A DNA stretch of 31,298 nt from an uncultured Eubacterium sp. (lineage in GTDB: Bacteria; Bacillota; Clostridia; Oscillospirales; Acutalibacteraceae). Numbering within the stretch: the first letter of the stretch is position 1; every line of letters starts with the position of its first letter. Positions 1-9,200 of the stretch are shown here, piece after piece. The position numbers and the translations under genes were made by a program. Under the pieces are notes generated by a model. That model did not search any database. It had not been told where the DNA came from and saw nothing but the letters and a program-made list of their open reading frames with translations. The stretch spans positions 1-31,298 of the forward strand of contig UQPH01000018.1 of NCBI GenBank assembly GCA_900542875.1, in the 5' to 3' direction.

Positions 1-49
1 TCGATAATTTTTTGAATTTATAATTTCTGCTTAAAAATTAATATCGCAT

Positions 50-88
50 AAAAAAGGACAACGGATTTTATTTTTACCGTTGTCCTTA
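50..88 (-). terminator. Intrinsic terminator of the MATE transporter gene
   Basis: Read on the minus strand, an 11-bp perfect stem (54-64 with 77-87) with a 12-nt loop is followed at once by a T-run, the complement of the A-run at 50-55. It begins just after the stop codon at 91-93. The 49 bases before it hold nothing I can recognise. Confidence 0.9.
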
Positions 89-90
89 TT

Positions 91-1467
91 TTAATCTAAT
101 TTTTTCTTGTTCTCCTGCGGGAGCCATTTTCCGTACCTTGTATATATAATCATCATTATCATACCGACAAACCACGAAATCGGATAAAGCATAAATATTC
201 CGTCAATCGTTGAGAAAAACGGCAACACAAGTTTAATCCAAAATATGCGGAATATGCACATAGAAAACAGAAGTATAAGCATGGGCGGAACGCCTTTTCC
301 GGCACCTCTTACCGTTCCCGCAAGGGTGTTGAGTATTCCAAGCAGGAAATAAAACGGACAAAAGTATTTCATCACAAGTTGACCGTATTCTATTACCGCA
401 CTGTCATTTGTAAAGAGGCTGAGTATTTGATGTGACAGCGACAGCAGAAATACTCCCGTCAAAACCGTATATATTGTGCACATTATCAGTGCGTCATACA
501 TACCTTTTTTTACTCTTTTTAGATTTTTCGCTCCGACATTTTGACCCGTAAATGTTGTTACAGCCATGCTTATGCTGAGTACAGGTAAAATGTTAAATCC
601 GTCAATTTTAACATAAGCTGTGTAGCCTGCCATTGCGATTGAACCGTAAGCGTTTACGCTTGACTGGACGAGAACATTTGAGAATGAAATAACCGCATTT
701 TGTATAGCCGTCGGCAGTCCGATTCTGATTATTTCTTTGGCTATTGTTTTGTCTATCTTCAGTTCTTTTATGTTGATTTTATAATCGCTTTTTACCCTTA
801 GCAGATAGCCTACTGCAAGAACACAGGATAACGCCTGGCTGATGTCGGTGGCTATGGCGGCGCCGGCAACGCCCATCTTAAACACTCTGATGAACAAAAG
901 GTCGAGTATAATGTTTGTTACCGACGCAATTGCGAGGTATTGCAGCGGTTTTGTGGAATTTCCTGCTGCATTGAGTATACCGGTTGCCATATTGTATATT
1001 ACATTAAATATCAGTCCTGCACTGAAAATTCTCAGATACAGTACCGAATCGTCGAGAACATCGCTCGGAGTTTTCATTATAACCAAAAGAATCCTGCTGA
1101 ATATAACTCCTATTACCGACAGAATAATGCCCATTATAACAGAAATGCAAATTGCCGTATGCACCGATTTCTTTACCGTGTCGCTTTTTTTTGCACCTAT
1201 GCTTTGCGATACTATTACGCCTGCACCGACTGCCGCACCTTGGCTGAACGCTATAATAAGTTGAATCATAGATGAGCCCGAGCCTACCGCCGCAAGACCG
1301 TTGCTTCCGACAAAATTTCCTACTATAATGGAATCGGCGGTATTATACATTTGCTGAAGCAAATTGCCTAAAATAAGAGGCAGCGCAAATATAATCAGCA
1401 ATTTCCAAATATTGCCCTCGGTCATAAGTACTGTCGTTTTCTTTTTCTTTGTTTTAGTGTTTGACAA
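91..1467 (-). CDS. MATE family multidrug/cation efflux transporter
   Basis: Inner-membrane antiporter of the MATE family, which exports drugs or metabolites in exchange for Na+ or H+. The 458 residues match the usual family length and form about 12 hydrophobic segments in two homologous halves. The N-terminus has the typical pattern, with TEGNIWKLL followed by LPLILGNLLQQMYNTADSIIVG. The first codon is TTG at 1465-1467, preceded by AGGGAAAG. The alternative ATG at Met15 has no ribosome binding site, although TEGxIWKLL often sits at the very start in relatives, so the first 14 Lys-rich residues are slightly uncertain. The gene is monocistronic, with its own consensus promoter and terminator. 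Substrate cannot be told from sequence. Confidence 0.93.
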   Translation of the reverse strand: MSNTKTKKKKTTVLMTEGNIWKLLIIFALPLILGNLLQQMYNTADSIIVGNFVGSNGLAAVGSGSSMIQLIIAFSQGAAVGAGVIVSQSIGAKKSDTVKKSVHTAICISVIMGIILSVIGVIFSRILLVIMKTPSDVLDDSVLYLRIFSAGLIFNVIYNMATGILNAAGNSTKPLQYLAIASVTNIILDLLFIRVFKMGVAGAAIATDISQALSCVLAVGYLLRVKSDYKINIKELKIDKTIAKEIIRIGLPTAIQNAVISFSNVLVQSSVNAYGSIAMAGYTAYVKIDGFNILPVLSISMAVTTFTGQNVGAKNLKRVKKGMYDALIMCTIYTVLTGVFLLSLSHQILSLFTNDSAVIEYGQLVMKYFCPFYFLLGILNTLAGTVRGAGKGVPPMLILLFSMCIFRIFWIKLVLPFFSTIDGIFMLYPISWFVGMIMMIIYTRYGKWLPQENKKKLD

Positions 1468-1503
1468 ATTATCGCTTTCCCTCGTTATTCAAAATTCAAG
1501 TGT

Positions 1504-1532
1504 ATTATAGTTTTGCTTTTTTATTATGTCAA
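1504..1532 (-). promoter_or_regulatory. Consensus sigma-A promoter of the MATE gene
   Basis: On the minus strand there is a perfect TTGACA (1527-1532), a 17-bp spacer and a perfect TATAAT (1504-1509). Transcription would start near 1497, about 30 bases before the TTG start codon. Confidence 0.85.
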
Positions 1533-1561
1533 CACATCAAATAAAAATTTTTTTATAATTT

Positions 1562-1601
1562 TTTGTTATATTTTCTTTTTTTCGGGACTTATATATGAAA
1601 G
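1562..1601 (+). promoter_or_regulatory. Shared ECF-type promoter-like block, copy 1
   Basis: This block aligns without gaps to 3597-3636, upstream of the sigma factor gene. Conserved parts are TTTGTTATATTT (1562-1573), GGACT (1585-1589) and TGAAAG (1596-1601), at identical spacing. The less conserved stretches between them, plus the -35/-10-like spacing, fit an alternative sigma promoter. It sits about 25 bases before the ribosome binding site of the LRR gene. Recognition by the sigma factor at 3668 is inference. Confidence 0.55.
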
Positions 1602-1624
1602 ACAAAATAAGGAGGTTTTTCAGT

Positions 1625-2950
1625 ATGAAAAAACTTGTAAGTGTTGCCTTGTCGGCAATAATGACCGTGTCCGTTCTTGCTCCGTGTCGGGGCGTTATGG
1701 CTCAACAGGCGGCAGAAAGCGAATCTGTCAGTACATATTCCGCCTCAAGAGCATCGGACGAGTCGAAATTTATCATTGACGAAAACGGAGTTATCACCTC
1801 ATATAAAGGGTATAAACTCACCGTCACCGTTCCCGAAACGATTAACGGTATCATTCCGACAAAAATCGGCGACGGTGCTTTTGAAAATAATGTTGTTGTG
1901 AGAAATATTACTCTCCCCGATTCCGTTACGGTTATAGGTAAAAATGCGTTTAAGAAATCATATGTTGAAACCGTCACCGCAAATGGTGTTGTTGAACTTC
2001 AGGACAGTTGTTTTGCAAAGAGTAGCCTTAAATCAGCCGATTTTCCTAAAACAGAGATTGAGCATAATGCCTTTAACGGCAGTAATATTGCCTCTGTTGA
2101 TATGCCAAAGCTGAAAAGTGCAGACGGCGGATTTACCGATTGTAAAAAATTGAAAACAGTGAAAGTGTCGTCGCTCGAGAGTATCACAAACGGAGCGTTC
2201 AGCGGTTGTACTGCTTTACAAAAGGTGTATGCCTCAAAGTTGAAAAAATTTGACTCCTCTGATTTTTCCGACAGTAAAACTATTGAAATGCTCTTTTTGC
2301 CCGGAGCAGATACAATTAATCTTGATGTTACGCACAATATGACGCTTTATTGCGGCGATAATTGGAAAAACGGCGGTATCTCAAATCCGAATAAATACAC
2401 TCTTAATATAATCGGTGGCGATGAGGTTGTTAGGCTTCATACTCAAAATTTGGACAATGACGCATATATTCATCGCTCAACCGACGACATTATTAACACA
2501 CTCGGTGCACAAATTCGTACAAAAGATAACGGCTTACGCTTCGGATTCCAAATTGATATGCAAAAATTAGATTTTTTCAGTCTTCTTTTATCTGCAACCG
2601 ATGCGTCGTTCGGATTTGTTTATACCTATGATTCCTTAAACGGCAAAACCGAAGCTGAGAAAAATCAAATTCTCAGAGCAGGGGCAAGCGGCGTTCATAC
2701 CAGAACAGCAGGTAATTATAATTCAAACGGTTTTTACTTTAATTATAACGCCGTGTTTACTTCTATTCCGTCAAATCATCTAAGCGATAAGGTTTATATC
2801 AGAGGATATTTCTGTGTTGACGGTATGTATATCTATTCTCCTGTCGTGTCAAACAGCTATGCCGATGTTGCTTCGGCGGTACTTGCTGATGACTCTGTTG
2901 AACAGGGGATAAAGGATAGTGTTAAATTATCTTTGAAGGAGGTGCAATAA
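1625..2950 (+). CDS. Secreted BspA-type leucine-rich repeat protein
   Basis: Extracellular protein of 441 residues from the ATG at 1625, which follows AAGGAGG at the right distance; an in-frame ATG ten codons earlier has no such site. The signal peptide is MKKLVSVALSAIMTVSVLAP with likely cleavage after VMAQ. Residues about 50-230 carry LRR_5 repeats (DGAFENN..., KNAFKKS..., GAFSGCTAL). The last 170 residues form a non-repeat domain containing LGAQIRTKDNGLRFGFQID, a pattern I recall from other clostridial surface proteins, with no assigned function. No dockerin, sortase motif or cell-wall repeat is visible, so attachment is unknown. The stop overlaps the start of the next small gene (TAATG), so translation is probably coupled. 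Confidence 0.85.
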   Translation: MKKLVSVALSAIMTVSVLAPCRGVMAQQAAESESVSTYSASRASDESKFIIDENGVITSYKGYKLTVTVPETINGIIPTKIGDGAFENNVVVRNITLPDSVTVIGKNAFKKSYVETVTANGVVELQDSCFAKSSLKSADFPKTEIEHNAFNGSNIASVDMPKLKSADGGFTDCKKLKTVKVSSLESITNGAFSGCTALQKVYASKLKKFDSSDFSDSKTIEMLFLPGADTINLDVTHNMTLYCGDNWKNGGISNPNKYTLNIIGGDEVVRLHTQNLDNDAYIHRSTDDIINTLGAQIRTKDNGLRFGFQIDMQKLDFFSLLLSATDASFGFVYTYDSLNGKTEAEKNQILRAGASGVHTRTAGNYNSNGFYFNYNAVFTSIPSNHLSDKVYIRGYFCVDGMYIYSPVVSNSYADVASAVLADDSVEQGIKDSVKLSLKEVQ

Positions 2951-3060
2951 TGAAGGAAAAGTATATTAAACCGCAACTCAAACTTGACGAGTTTAAGGTG
3001 CTTGATGTTGTAACGACAAGCGACGGCGAGCCTGATACCGATATTCCGTGGGGTTCATAA
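2950..3060 (+). CDS. 36-residue small peptide of unknown function
   Basis: ATG at 2950 overlaps the stop codon of the LRR gene and is preceded by a strong AAGGAGGTG (2937-2945). The product runs from MKEKYIKPQLKLDEF through DVVTTSDG to an acidic, Pro-containing tail ending IPWGS. Its stop overlaps the ATG of the next gene, so it sits inside a three-gene coupled operon, which argues that it is really translated. The pattern of a basic start, a KPxL segment and a D-V-x-T-T-S segment resembles short orphan peptides I recall from many gut Firmicutes, usually left unannotated. It has no signal peptide and no cysteine. A signalling or RiPP precursor role is only a guess. Confidence 0.7.
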   Translation: MKEKYIKPQLKLDEFKVLDVVTTSDGEPDTDIPWGS

Positions 3061-3422
3061 TGAATAATAAAGCGATAATGATTTTGTGCCTTTTGCTTTT
3101 ACTTTTGTCCTTTTCGGCATGTTCACAAATAAAAACGAGTAATTCCTCAAATGTTGTTTCGGGCGAACAGTCTGCAACAATCGTCTCGGATGTGTCGCAA
3201 GAAATAGATAAAAACGATAAACAAAACGGCGCAAAAGACAGTGATGTAAACAATAAAGAAACAGAAAATTTGCAAAATTCCGCTTATGGCGTTGATTCGT
3301 CGGAAAATAATAACTCTGCCAAGGCTCCTCCTACTCCCTCGGCAGAGGAAAATAACGGGGAGACAATTCCTGATGAAATCGTCTCTACCGACTCCGACGG
3401 ATGGATAAATAAGTGGTATTGA
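3060..3422 (+). CDS. Small secreted lipoprotein
   Basis: 120-residue lipoprotein starting at the ATG that overlaps the stop of the 36-residue peptide. The N-terminus is MNNKAIMILCLLLLLLSFSAC, a classic lipoprotein signal with the lipobox cysteine at residue 21. The rest is low complexity, rich in Asn, Ser, Asp, Glu and Lys, with no recognisable fold, and ends DSDGWINKWY. The upstream site is weak (TGGGG), which fits translational coupling. A GTG at 3048 would give a longer form but spoils the signal peptide start. It ends the operon and is followed at once by a terminator. Function is unknown; it may anchor or space other surface components. Confidence 0.75.
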   Translation: MNNKAIMILCLLLLLLSFSACSQIKTSNSSNVVSGEQSATIVSDVSQEIDKNDKQNGAKDSDVNNKETENLQNSAYGVDSSENNNSAKAPPTPSAEENNGETIPDEIVSTDSDGWINKWY

Positions 3423-3427
3423 TTAAG

Positions 3428-3459
3428 AACGCAGGATGATTTTTTTCTCCTGCGTTTTT
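3428..3459 (+). terminator. Intrinsic terminator after the first LRR operon
   Basis: Perfect 9-bp stem AACGCAGGA (3428-3436) with TCCTGCGTT (3448-3456), followed by further T residues. It separates the first LRR operon from the sigma factor operon. Confidence 0.88.
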
Positions 3460-3481
3460 GTTACGCTTTTGTATATATTTG

Positions 3482-3534
3482 TTATACAATTGTATAATCA
3501 TATATATTGTAATAAAATTATTATATTATATAAT
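3482..3534 (+). promoter_or_regulatory. Candidate sigma-A promoter and palindrome before the sigma gene
   Basis: TTGTAA (3507-3512), a 16-bp spacer and TATAAT (3529-3534) form a plausible housekeeping promoter about 70 bp upstream of the ECF-like block. Just before it lies a perfect 16-bp palindrome, TTATACAATTGTATAA (3482-3497), which could be an operator. The region is very AT-rich, so chance matches are likely. Confidence 0.4.
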
Positions 3535-3596
3535 AGAATAGGATATTGCCGAAAATTAATGCAAAAAAATATTTTTTCAAAATTTTTTGAATTTTT

Positions 3597-3636
3597 TTTG
3601 TTATATTTCCGATTTTCTCGGACTAATAAGTGAAAG
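3597..3636 (+). promoter_or_regulatory. Shared ECF-type promoter-like block, copy 2
   Basis: Ungapped match to 1562-1601: TTTGTTATATTT (3597-3608), GGACT (3620-3624) and TGAAAG (3631-3636) at the same spacing. It lies about 30 bases before the sigma gene start and just before its AAAGGAGG (3653-3660). This fits an autoregulated ECF promoter that also drives the LRR operon at 1625; that role is inference. Confidence 0.55.
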
Positions 3637-3667
3637 GCAATAAAATAAGCAGAAAGGAGGAGTTGCT

Positions 3668-4222
3668 GTGGGAAAAAGTAAAGCCGATGCTGCGCTTAAT
3701 GAAGCGTTTGAAAATTACAGCAAGGCAATCGAAAAATTTTGCATAGTTCGTCTCGGCGAAGCGAGAGATTATGCCAACGATTGCGTACAGGAAACCTACT
3801 GCGTTTTTTATCGAAAGTTGCTTGACGGCACAGAATTTGAAAATCCCAGAGCGTTCCTCTATAAAACCGCAAATAATATGGTGCTCAAGGCTAAGGATGG
3901 TTATTATAAAAACGCCGCTCGCACCAAAAGCCTCGACGAAGCGGACACCATTCCGTTCTACATAGAAGAAAAGGTCGAGGATATGCTTGAAAATGATGAG
4001 GTCGATATTGACGAGGCAAAGGGAATTTTGCTCTCAATGCTCAGCGTTGACGAACTCGAACTTTATGAAATGAAATATGTTCGGCGGCTTTCGCTTAAAG
4101 AAATAGCAAAAACGCTGGATATAGCACCTACGGCAGTCGCCATGCGAACGTCACGACTGCGAAGTAAGGTAAAGGAACTTATTATTCCCGCTTTAGAAGA
4201 AATCAGGAAAGGAGGCAGCTAG
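3668..4222 (+). CDS. ECF-like RNA polymerase sigma-70 family factor
   Basis: 184-residue sigma factor that would redirect RNA polymerase to a special promoter set. It starts at GTG 3668, with AAAGGAGG eight bases upstream. Region 2 is at about residues 14-80, with DYANDCVQETYCVFYRKL and the PRAFLYKTANN core typical of ECF factors. A charged linker follows. Region 4 (about 119-172) has LSVDELELYEMKYVRRLSLKEIAKTL and the helix-turn-helix recognition segment APTAVAMRTSRLRSKVKE. There is no region 3 or 1. It is followed by a membrane-bound LRR protein after one base, in the layout of a sigma/anti-sigma pair. A promoter-like block upstream recurs before the LRR operon at 1625. Confidence 0.88.
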   Translation: MGKSKADAALNEAFENYSKAIEKFCIVRLGEARDYANDCVQETYCVFYRKLLDGTEFENPRAFLYKTANNMVLKAKDGYYKNAARTKSLDEADTIPFYIEEKVEDMLENDEVDIDEAKGILLSMLSVDELELYEMKYVRRLSLKEIAKTLDIAPTAVAMRTSRLRSKVKELIIPALEEIRKGGS

Positions 4223-4223
4223 A

Positions 4224-6248
4224 ATGAATATCACGGTAAATGAAAAATCCTTATCTCTCCTCATTAACGATATGAAATCAAATGACGATATTATCGCATT
4301 TTTGAATGCTGTTATTGATGAAGAACTCAAAAAGGAAAACCCCGACTGCGATTTAATCGACGAATGCATTAACGCTATCGCCGATATTGAAGACAATGAT
4401 ACAGCACTACCCATGCTTAAAATAGCCTTAACGCCCGACAGTATCAGAAAAATAGTTAACAAAAACCGTACATCTTGGAAGAGCCTTAACAGAGCGCTTC
4501 GTATAGCTATTGTAGCCGCAGTTATTGCCACGGGTACCTTTACCGTTAATGCTGCCGTAAAATCAGCAACGGGCGTAGATGTAATTAAAGAGGTTGCCTC
4601 AGCAGTGGCACAGGTGTTTACAAAAACCGATGATGACGATAATCTCTCAGAATATGTAAATCAAAATAATAACAGTAATGATAACGCTGATGATAATTCA
4701 ACAGCACAATCGAATCCCGATGTTGAAAGTCAGAGCACGGATGATAAAACAAATTCCGATGTTAAATCAGGTACACAAAATAAAAATACCGATAATAAGA
4801 ATAATTTAACGAAAATTGATGATAAACCGCTTATCACTCAGCCGAGCGTGTCCTATGCCCCGGCGCCCGATAACGGAAAAGCACCGAATAAAAATAATAA
4901 TTCTTCCGACAGCGATAAAGAACAGACCCCCGAGTTTACCGGAGTCGAGGCTCAGTACGCAGAGATGAAACGTAATCTTTTAATCGGCGAAACACTCAAC
5001 TATGACGGAATGAAAATATATGCTCTTTATTCCGACGGCTCCAGGCAGCAGGTTAGCATAGACGATTGTACTCACCCTACCGCATTTGATACTTCTAAGG
5101 TCGGCGACTATACTCTTAATGTTCAGTATAAGTCGGCTGTGTTCAGTTTCGGCGTAACCGTCAGACCGAATGAAGATACCCGTTACAGCACAATTTGCTC
5201 TGATGATGAATATGATTATCTCCTATGTGATAAGGGTGCTTATATCGTAAAGTATAAGGGAAACGATAAAGTAATTAATCTGGATGCCGTTGACGGAAAT
5301 ACCGTTTATGCTCTCGGCTCGTATCTCTTTGAGGACTCAAACATTAAACAATTTACTTCCTCCACCGTTAAAAAAGTTTATGACGGCGCATTTAAGAATT
5401 GTTTCTTGCTTTCAAAATGCGATATGAAGGCTTGCACCGAGGTCGGAGCATACGCTTTCGGCGGATGTGAAAACCTACGTGATTTTACGCTTGCAGCGGT
5501 TCTTGATTCAATCGGCACCGCCTCGTTTGAAAAAAGCGGAATTAATGAGGTTACGCTCTCAAACAGTATCAAAAAAATTCCCGATTTTGCTTTCAGCGAA
5601 TGTAAGAACCTTACAGAGGTTAATTTCCTCGGCAAGGTTACCGATATAGGCAAGAACGCATTTAACGAATGCGAAAGCCTGATTAATGTAAACGGTAGCG
5701 GATATATCGTAAAGGTTGACGAATTTGCGTTTTATTCCTGTGAACTTATGGAATTTGATACCGAACTTAGCCGACTCCACTCGGCAGGGCATTGTGCCTT
5801 TGCAATGTGCAAATCTGCCGATTTCGGTGACCTTTACGGACTTACATATATCGGCGTTCAGGCATTTCAGTATTGTTCAAATATTGATTCGATTTATATT
5901 ACCGGTGATGTTAAGACCGTGCCTAATGCCGCATTCCAAGGCGCACACATTAAAGAGTTGATTCTTGATGACGGAATAGAGGTTATCGAGCCTTACGCAT
6001 TTATGAGTACGCTTATAGGTGAACTTAACCTGCCCGAGTCGCTCAAGGAAATAGGAACATATGCCTTCTACACTACGGCGCTAAAGACCGTAAAAGGCGG
6101 AAATAATGTAATTGAAATCGGCACTCGTGCTTTTTATCCGAGTAAGAGGCTTACGATTTATGCCGATGAAAATAATGCTCTCGTACAGTATGCAAAGGAT
6201 AATAATATTAAGTGCGTTCTTTCTTCAAATGAAGAGCAAAGACCTTAG
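4224..6248 (+). CDS. Single-pass membrane LRR protein, candidate anti-sigma factor or sensor
   Basis: 674-residue protein encoded one base after the sigma gene, with AGGAGG inside the sigma 3' end. Residues 1-90 form a small acidic, helical, cytoplasmic head (LNAVIDEELKK, DLIDECINAIADIED) without the HxxxCxxC of zinc anti-sigma domains. One membrane segment lies at about 91-112 (ALRIAIVAAVIATGTFTVNAA). Then come a 100-residue Asn/Asp/Ser-rich linker, an Ig-like (Big_3-type) domain at about 236-315 with KVGDYTLNVQYKSAVFSF, and BspA-type LRRs at about 340-655. The layout matches anti-sigma factors of the RsgI kind, with a cytoplasmic sigma-binding head and an outside sensor. The anti-sigma role is inferred from position and topology only. 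Confidence 0.72.
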   Translation: MNITVNEKSLSLLINDMKSNDDIIAFLNAVIDEELKKENPDCDLIDECINAIADIEDNDTALPMLKIALTPDSIRKIVNKNRTSWKSLNRALRIAIVAAVIATGTFTVNAAVKSATGVDVIKEVASAVAQVFTKTDDDDNLSEYVNQNNNSNDNADDNSTAQSNPDVESQSTDDKTNSDVKSGTQNKNTDNKNNLTKIDDKPLITQPSVSYAPAPDNGKAPNKNNNSSDSDKEQTPEFTGVEAQYAEMKRNLLIGETLNYDGMKIYALYSDGSRQQVSIDDCTHPTAFDTSKVGDYTLNVQYKSAVFSFGVTVRPNEDTRYSTICSDDEYDYLLCDKGAYIVKYKGNDKVINLDAVDGNTVYALGSYLFEDSNIKQFTSSTVKKVYDGAFKNCFLLSKCDMKACTEVGAYAFGGCENLRDFTLAAVLDSIGTASFEKSGINEVTLSNSIKKIPDFAFSECKNLTEVNFLGKVTDIGKNAFNECESLINVNGSGYIVKVDEFAFYSCELMEFDTELSRLHSAGHCAFAMCKSADFGDLYGLTYIGVQAFQYCSNIDSIYITGDVKTVPNAAFQGAHIKELILDDGIEVIEPYAFMSTLIGELNLPESLKEIGTYAFYTTALKTVKGGNNVIEIGTRAFYPSKRLTIYADENNALVQYAKDNNIKCVLSSNEEQRP

Positions 6249-6265
6249 AAAGAGAGGGAGAAACA

Positions 6266-9200
6266 ATGAAAAAAATTATATCTGTATTTTTGACAGTTAT
6301 TATGGTGCTGTCAGTAAGTCCGATAACAGCGCTTGCAGAGGTTGTTACAGACAGCGTTGACCTCGGTGTTGATAAATCTGCATCGGGCTTTAATGATGTC
6401 TGCGTTTGGTCATATGACGCCGATACTAAAACAATGACCATCGACGGCGAAAATATCGTCTCTCAGAATGACGATGACTCGGAACTTCTTCCGACTTATT
6501 CAGTTGATGAAAACGGAAATAAAAATTATGCCTATCGTGGTTTTGAAACACTCGTTCTCGGAGAGCATGTGCAAAAGTTTTATGCAGCAGCAAATGCCGA
6601 TAATTATCCTAATCTTCGTACCGTTGATATGTCTCGTTCTGCCGTTAGTGAACTTACAGGCGCTCTTTGCAGTTCGGCTGTTACATCGCTTATTTTGCCT
6701 CATAATCTTAAAACAATCGATGAAGGCGCATTGTTTGAACTTAATATAGAAAAAATTGATATTCCGTCAACTGTTGAAACAATCGGTAACGAAGCTTTTA
6801 TGAGTTCGGGACTTAAAAGCGTCACTTTCGGCGAATCCGAAATAGCGTTCGGTGATAATGTCTTTGCCGAATGTGCCGCTCTTGAAACTGTTGATTTGTC
6901 TAAGGTTACTTTTGCAAAAACAGAAGTAAATGAAGCAGGTACCGTTCCTGCGGGTATGTTTAAGAATTGTACTTCTCTTTCGGCAATTAATATTATTAAC
7001 GCAAAAGCCGTCGGCGATAATGCTTTTAACGGTTGTTCCGCACTCTCTAAAATCATCAGAGATAAAGATGCCAAAATATCAATCGGTAATAATGCGTTTG
7101 ATGGTACTTCGTCGCTGAATGATGCAGAATTTAACAATGTAACGTCCCTCGGCGATTATGCTTTTGCACACTCCTCGGTAAAGTCGGTTGTTTATAACGG
7201 CACAGCCGACCTCGGAGGAGGCGTGTTCTACGGCACAAAAAATATAAGCAGTGTCGTTATTAATAATGTTGTAAATATTACCGGTTCTTTTTTTAGAGAT
7301 GCAAAGGTTGACACGGTAACTTTGAACTCAAATGTACGCAATATATACGCTTATGCTTTTGCCGGAGCCGAAATTAATAATCTTACATTTGTAACAAATC
7401 AGTTGTCCACAGTCGCCGGTAATGCTTTTGCCGGTATGACATATACGAATGAAGAACCGCTCATACTTCCTAAAGAAATTAAGGAAGTAAAAAATAAGGG
7501 CTTTATGAATTTCAAGGGTGAGATTGATTTTTCAAATGTGCATTTTGGTTTGCTCAATGGCTCTGCATTTATGGGTTCTTCCATTTCTATTGTAGAGGAT
7601 GTAAAGATAGATAAGATGTACGCCGATGTGTTTAAGGATTGTACCAATCTTCAGTATTTCAGCACTGCTCCGAGTTATAAACCCAATGCAACGTACGGCA
7701 ATAATACATTCCTAAATTGCACAAGTCTCAAAGAGGTTTACGATTACGGAGTAAAAAAACTCGGCACTAATACTTTTGACGGTTGTACCTCGCTTCAGGT
7801 TTTCGCTACCGAAAGTCTTACCTCCATCGGCTCGAATACCTTTAAGGGTTGTACCGCTCTTGATATGGTCGGTCTTGGCGATATGATAAGAATACCCGAT
7901 AATACCTTTGCTGAGTGCCCTAATTTGAGTTATGTCGAATATAATAAGACTTATCTTGATTATATCGGTATTAATGCGTTTAAGGGCTGTTCAAAGCTTG
8001 TTAATATAGATTTAAGTTTGGTCGAAGATATAGAAAGCGGAGCATTCTCCGGCTGTTCGTCTCTCGATTTCTCATCGCTCCCCGGTACGCATATTATCGG
8101 TGCAAATGCTTTTGAGGGTTGCACTTCTCTTACAAGTATTAACTTAGGCGAATATCTCGATGAAGTAGGCGAGAATGCTTTTAAGGATTGCGTAAATCTT
8201 GAAAATGTAACATTTTCACCTACCTCAATCACTTTCGGCGAGAATATTTTTGACGGCTGTAATTCTTTGAAGTGGCTTAAATTCAGAGGTTATACATATA
8301 CTATGCCGACCTCTTTCTTTACGAAAATTCCAGACGGCTTCTCGTTCTACTGCGGCAAGAGCATAACGCCCGAGGCTTATGCAAATAAGAATAATATCCC
8401 CGTAAATTATCTAAGTGCCGAATTTCCCATTGAAGACTATAAGCACGGTACGCTTGATAACGGTAAATGGGAGATTGTTGACAGCACAATTAATATCTAC
8501 GGAGAGGGAAGCGGCGAACTCGGTAATGTGTTTTATTATTCCGATAAAACCACAACCACTCTTCATGATATTGCGAGCAGATTTAATATTACAAATGTTA
8601 AACTCCTCGGTAATATTACATCAATTCCCGATAATTTTATGGAAAATATGTTTTTATCTGATATGACTTCTCTTGATATTCCGTCAACCGTTAAGTCAAT
8701 CGGAAATTATGCATTTTATAATCTTCGCTCAACTGCCGACCGGGATACAAAAGATGTCGGCTTTGATGTTACTTTGCCGGAGTCTCTCGAATTTGTAGGC
8801 GAATACGCTTTTTGTAAGGTAACGACAACTAAAATCGACACTTCAAAATGCGTATCCGATAACATAGTATTTTCAGAGGGCGCGTTTTGTGCAATTAAGT
8901 ATCTTAGCGAATTTACCGTTCCGTCTGGCGTAACCGAAATACCCGCAAAACTTTTTTATAACGATTATAAACTTGCGACAGTAACTGTCGGCGCAGCTCC
9001 GTGTGCTGTCGGTGATTATGCCTTTTATTCTACTGCGATTAAGGAGATTACTCTCCCCGAATCCGTTAAATCGGTGGGCAAGGCAGCGTTTACAGGTTGT
9101 AAGAATTTAACCACGATAACGGTAAAATCCGCTGATACTCAGTTTTTGTTTGAGTCCATTATTTCCTCGGAAAATTCAGCAGGATATGATACTAACGGTG

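Noticed and set aside
842..1275. Long plus-strand reading frames opposite the MATE gene
   Set aside because: They lie fully antisense to a well-recognised transporter, have no ribosome binding site and encode no recognisable protein.
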